Shown here: piece by piece, positions 63,925 through 64,000 of the stretch
Position numbering within the stretch: position 1 is the stretch's first letter
Layout of the letters: every line of letters starts with the position of its first letter
From: CAVUDO01 sp963740255
GTDB lineage: Bacteria > Actinomycetota > Actinomycetes > Mycobacteriales > Cryptosporangiaceae
Direction: 5' to 3'
Assembly: GCA_963740255.1 (NCBI GenBank)
Contig: CAVUDO010000005.1
Coordinates: 186,001-250,000, forward strand
Length of the DNA stretch: 64,000 nt
Notes under the pieces: generated by a model
What the model was told of the DNA's origin: nothing
The model's input: only the letters and a program-made list of their open reading frames with translations
Database searches by the model: none
Position numbers and translations under genes: made by a program

Positions 63925-64000
63925 GTGGATTCCCGCCAAGAACGGCTCACCCGGCCGGACGGGCTCGCGACCCGGCTACGGGTGCTGCGCGAACGCGCGG
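63925..64000 (+). CDS. XRE-family regulator (3' partial)
   Basis: The frame from GTG 63925 reads DSRQERLTRPDGLATRLRVL and is cut by the window end. The LATRLRVLRERA segment is the start of an XRE helix-turn-helix, completing the cassette with the DUF6879 gene. Confidence 0.6.
   Translation, partial: MDSRQERLTRPDGLATRLRVLRERA

Noticed and set aside
1..64000. CRISPR arrays, tRNA or rRNA genes, complete insertion sequences
   Set aside because: No regularly spaced direct repeats, no cloverleaf or rRNA sequence and no transposase found.

Overview
High-GC actinobacterial chromosome. The GC-rich third codon positions, the many GTG starts and ATGA/GTGA gene overlaps, the rpsF-ssb-rpsR-rplI-dnaB block, DUF5318, DUF6879 and a PadR-ino1 pair all fit a large-genome actinomycete (Micromonosporaceae, Cryptosporangiaceae or a Frankiales relative; the genus cannot be fixed from the sequence alone). 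The rpsF-dnaB block suggests a position within reach of the replication origin.

Layout. 1-4432: end of a xanthine-dehydrogenase/aldehyde-oxidase type molybdoenzyme operon (Mo subunit, FAD subunit, XdhC, MobA-like nucleotidyltransferase). 4397-6375: XRE/TPR regulator and a small divergent gene. 6471-12799: two dynamin-like GTPases, the first with a histone-H1-like tail, downstream of a YbjN-type protein. 12928-13770: degraded genes. 13788-21941: nitrate assimilation (narK, nasA, nirB, nirD, nnaR) on the minus strand, with nirB frameshifted and no stop between nasA and nirB. 22157-22725: leaderless MazEF-type toxin-antitoxin pair. 22800-25719: P1 peptidase, fructosamine-kinase-like gene, DUF998 protein. 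25905-27352: moaA, moaD. 27725-33814: secreted beta-propeller/LamG protein, membrane phosphoesterase, cell-surface repeat protein and its class F sortase. 33972-36593: AAA ATPase and a PIN-toxin module of lower GC. 36727-42031: fasciclin lipoprotein, membrane sulfite-oxidase-like molybdoenzyme, then moaE, moeA, moaB and a frameshifted moaC. 42146-45180: lone PtsI-type PEP-binding domain and a J-less DnaJ-zinc-finger protein. 46034-50626: dnaB, a DnaA-box cluster, CPBP protease, rplI, rpsR, ssb, rpsF. 50895-56398: surface protein, AP endonuclease, two membrane glycosyltransferase-like proteins. 56501-61678: bifunctional PBP, DUF5318, PadR regulator, inositol-3-phosphate synthase. 61774-64000: secreted small protein, resolvase-like fragment and a DUF6879/XRE cassette cut by the window end.

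The unifying theme is molybdenum. Three Mo enzymes (xanthine-dehydrogenase type, NasA, sulfite-oxidase-like) and six Moco genes (moaA, moaD, moaE, moeA, moaB, moaC) lie within 42 kb. NarK would import nitrate, NasA reduce it to nitrite and NirBD reduce that to ammonium, under NnaR. As written, both nirB and moaC carry a single extra base. Removing that base restores full-length proteins, so these are either recent mutations or sequencing errors; this is the first thing to resolve. The most novel-looking genes are the J-less zinc-finger protein, the PIN toxin with a 304-residue partner, the sortase/NQCN-repeat pair and the H1-tailed dynamin.
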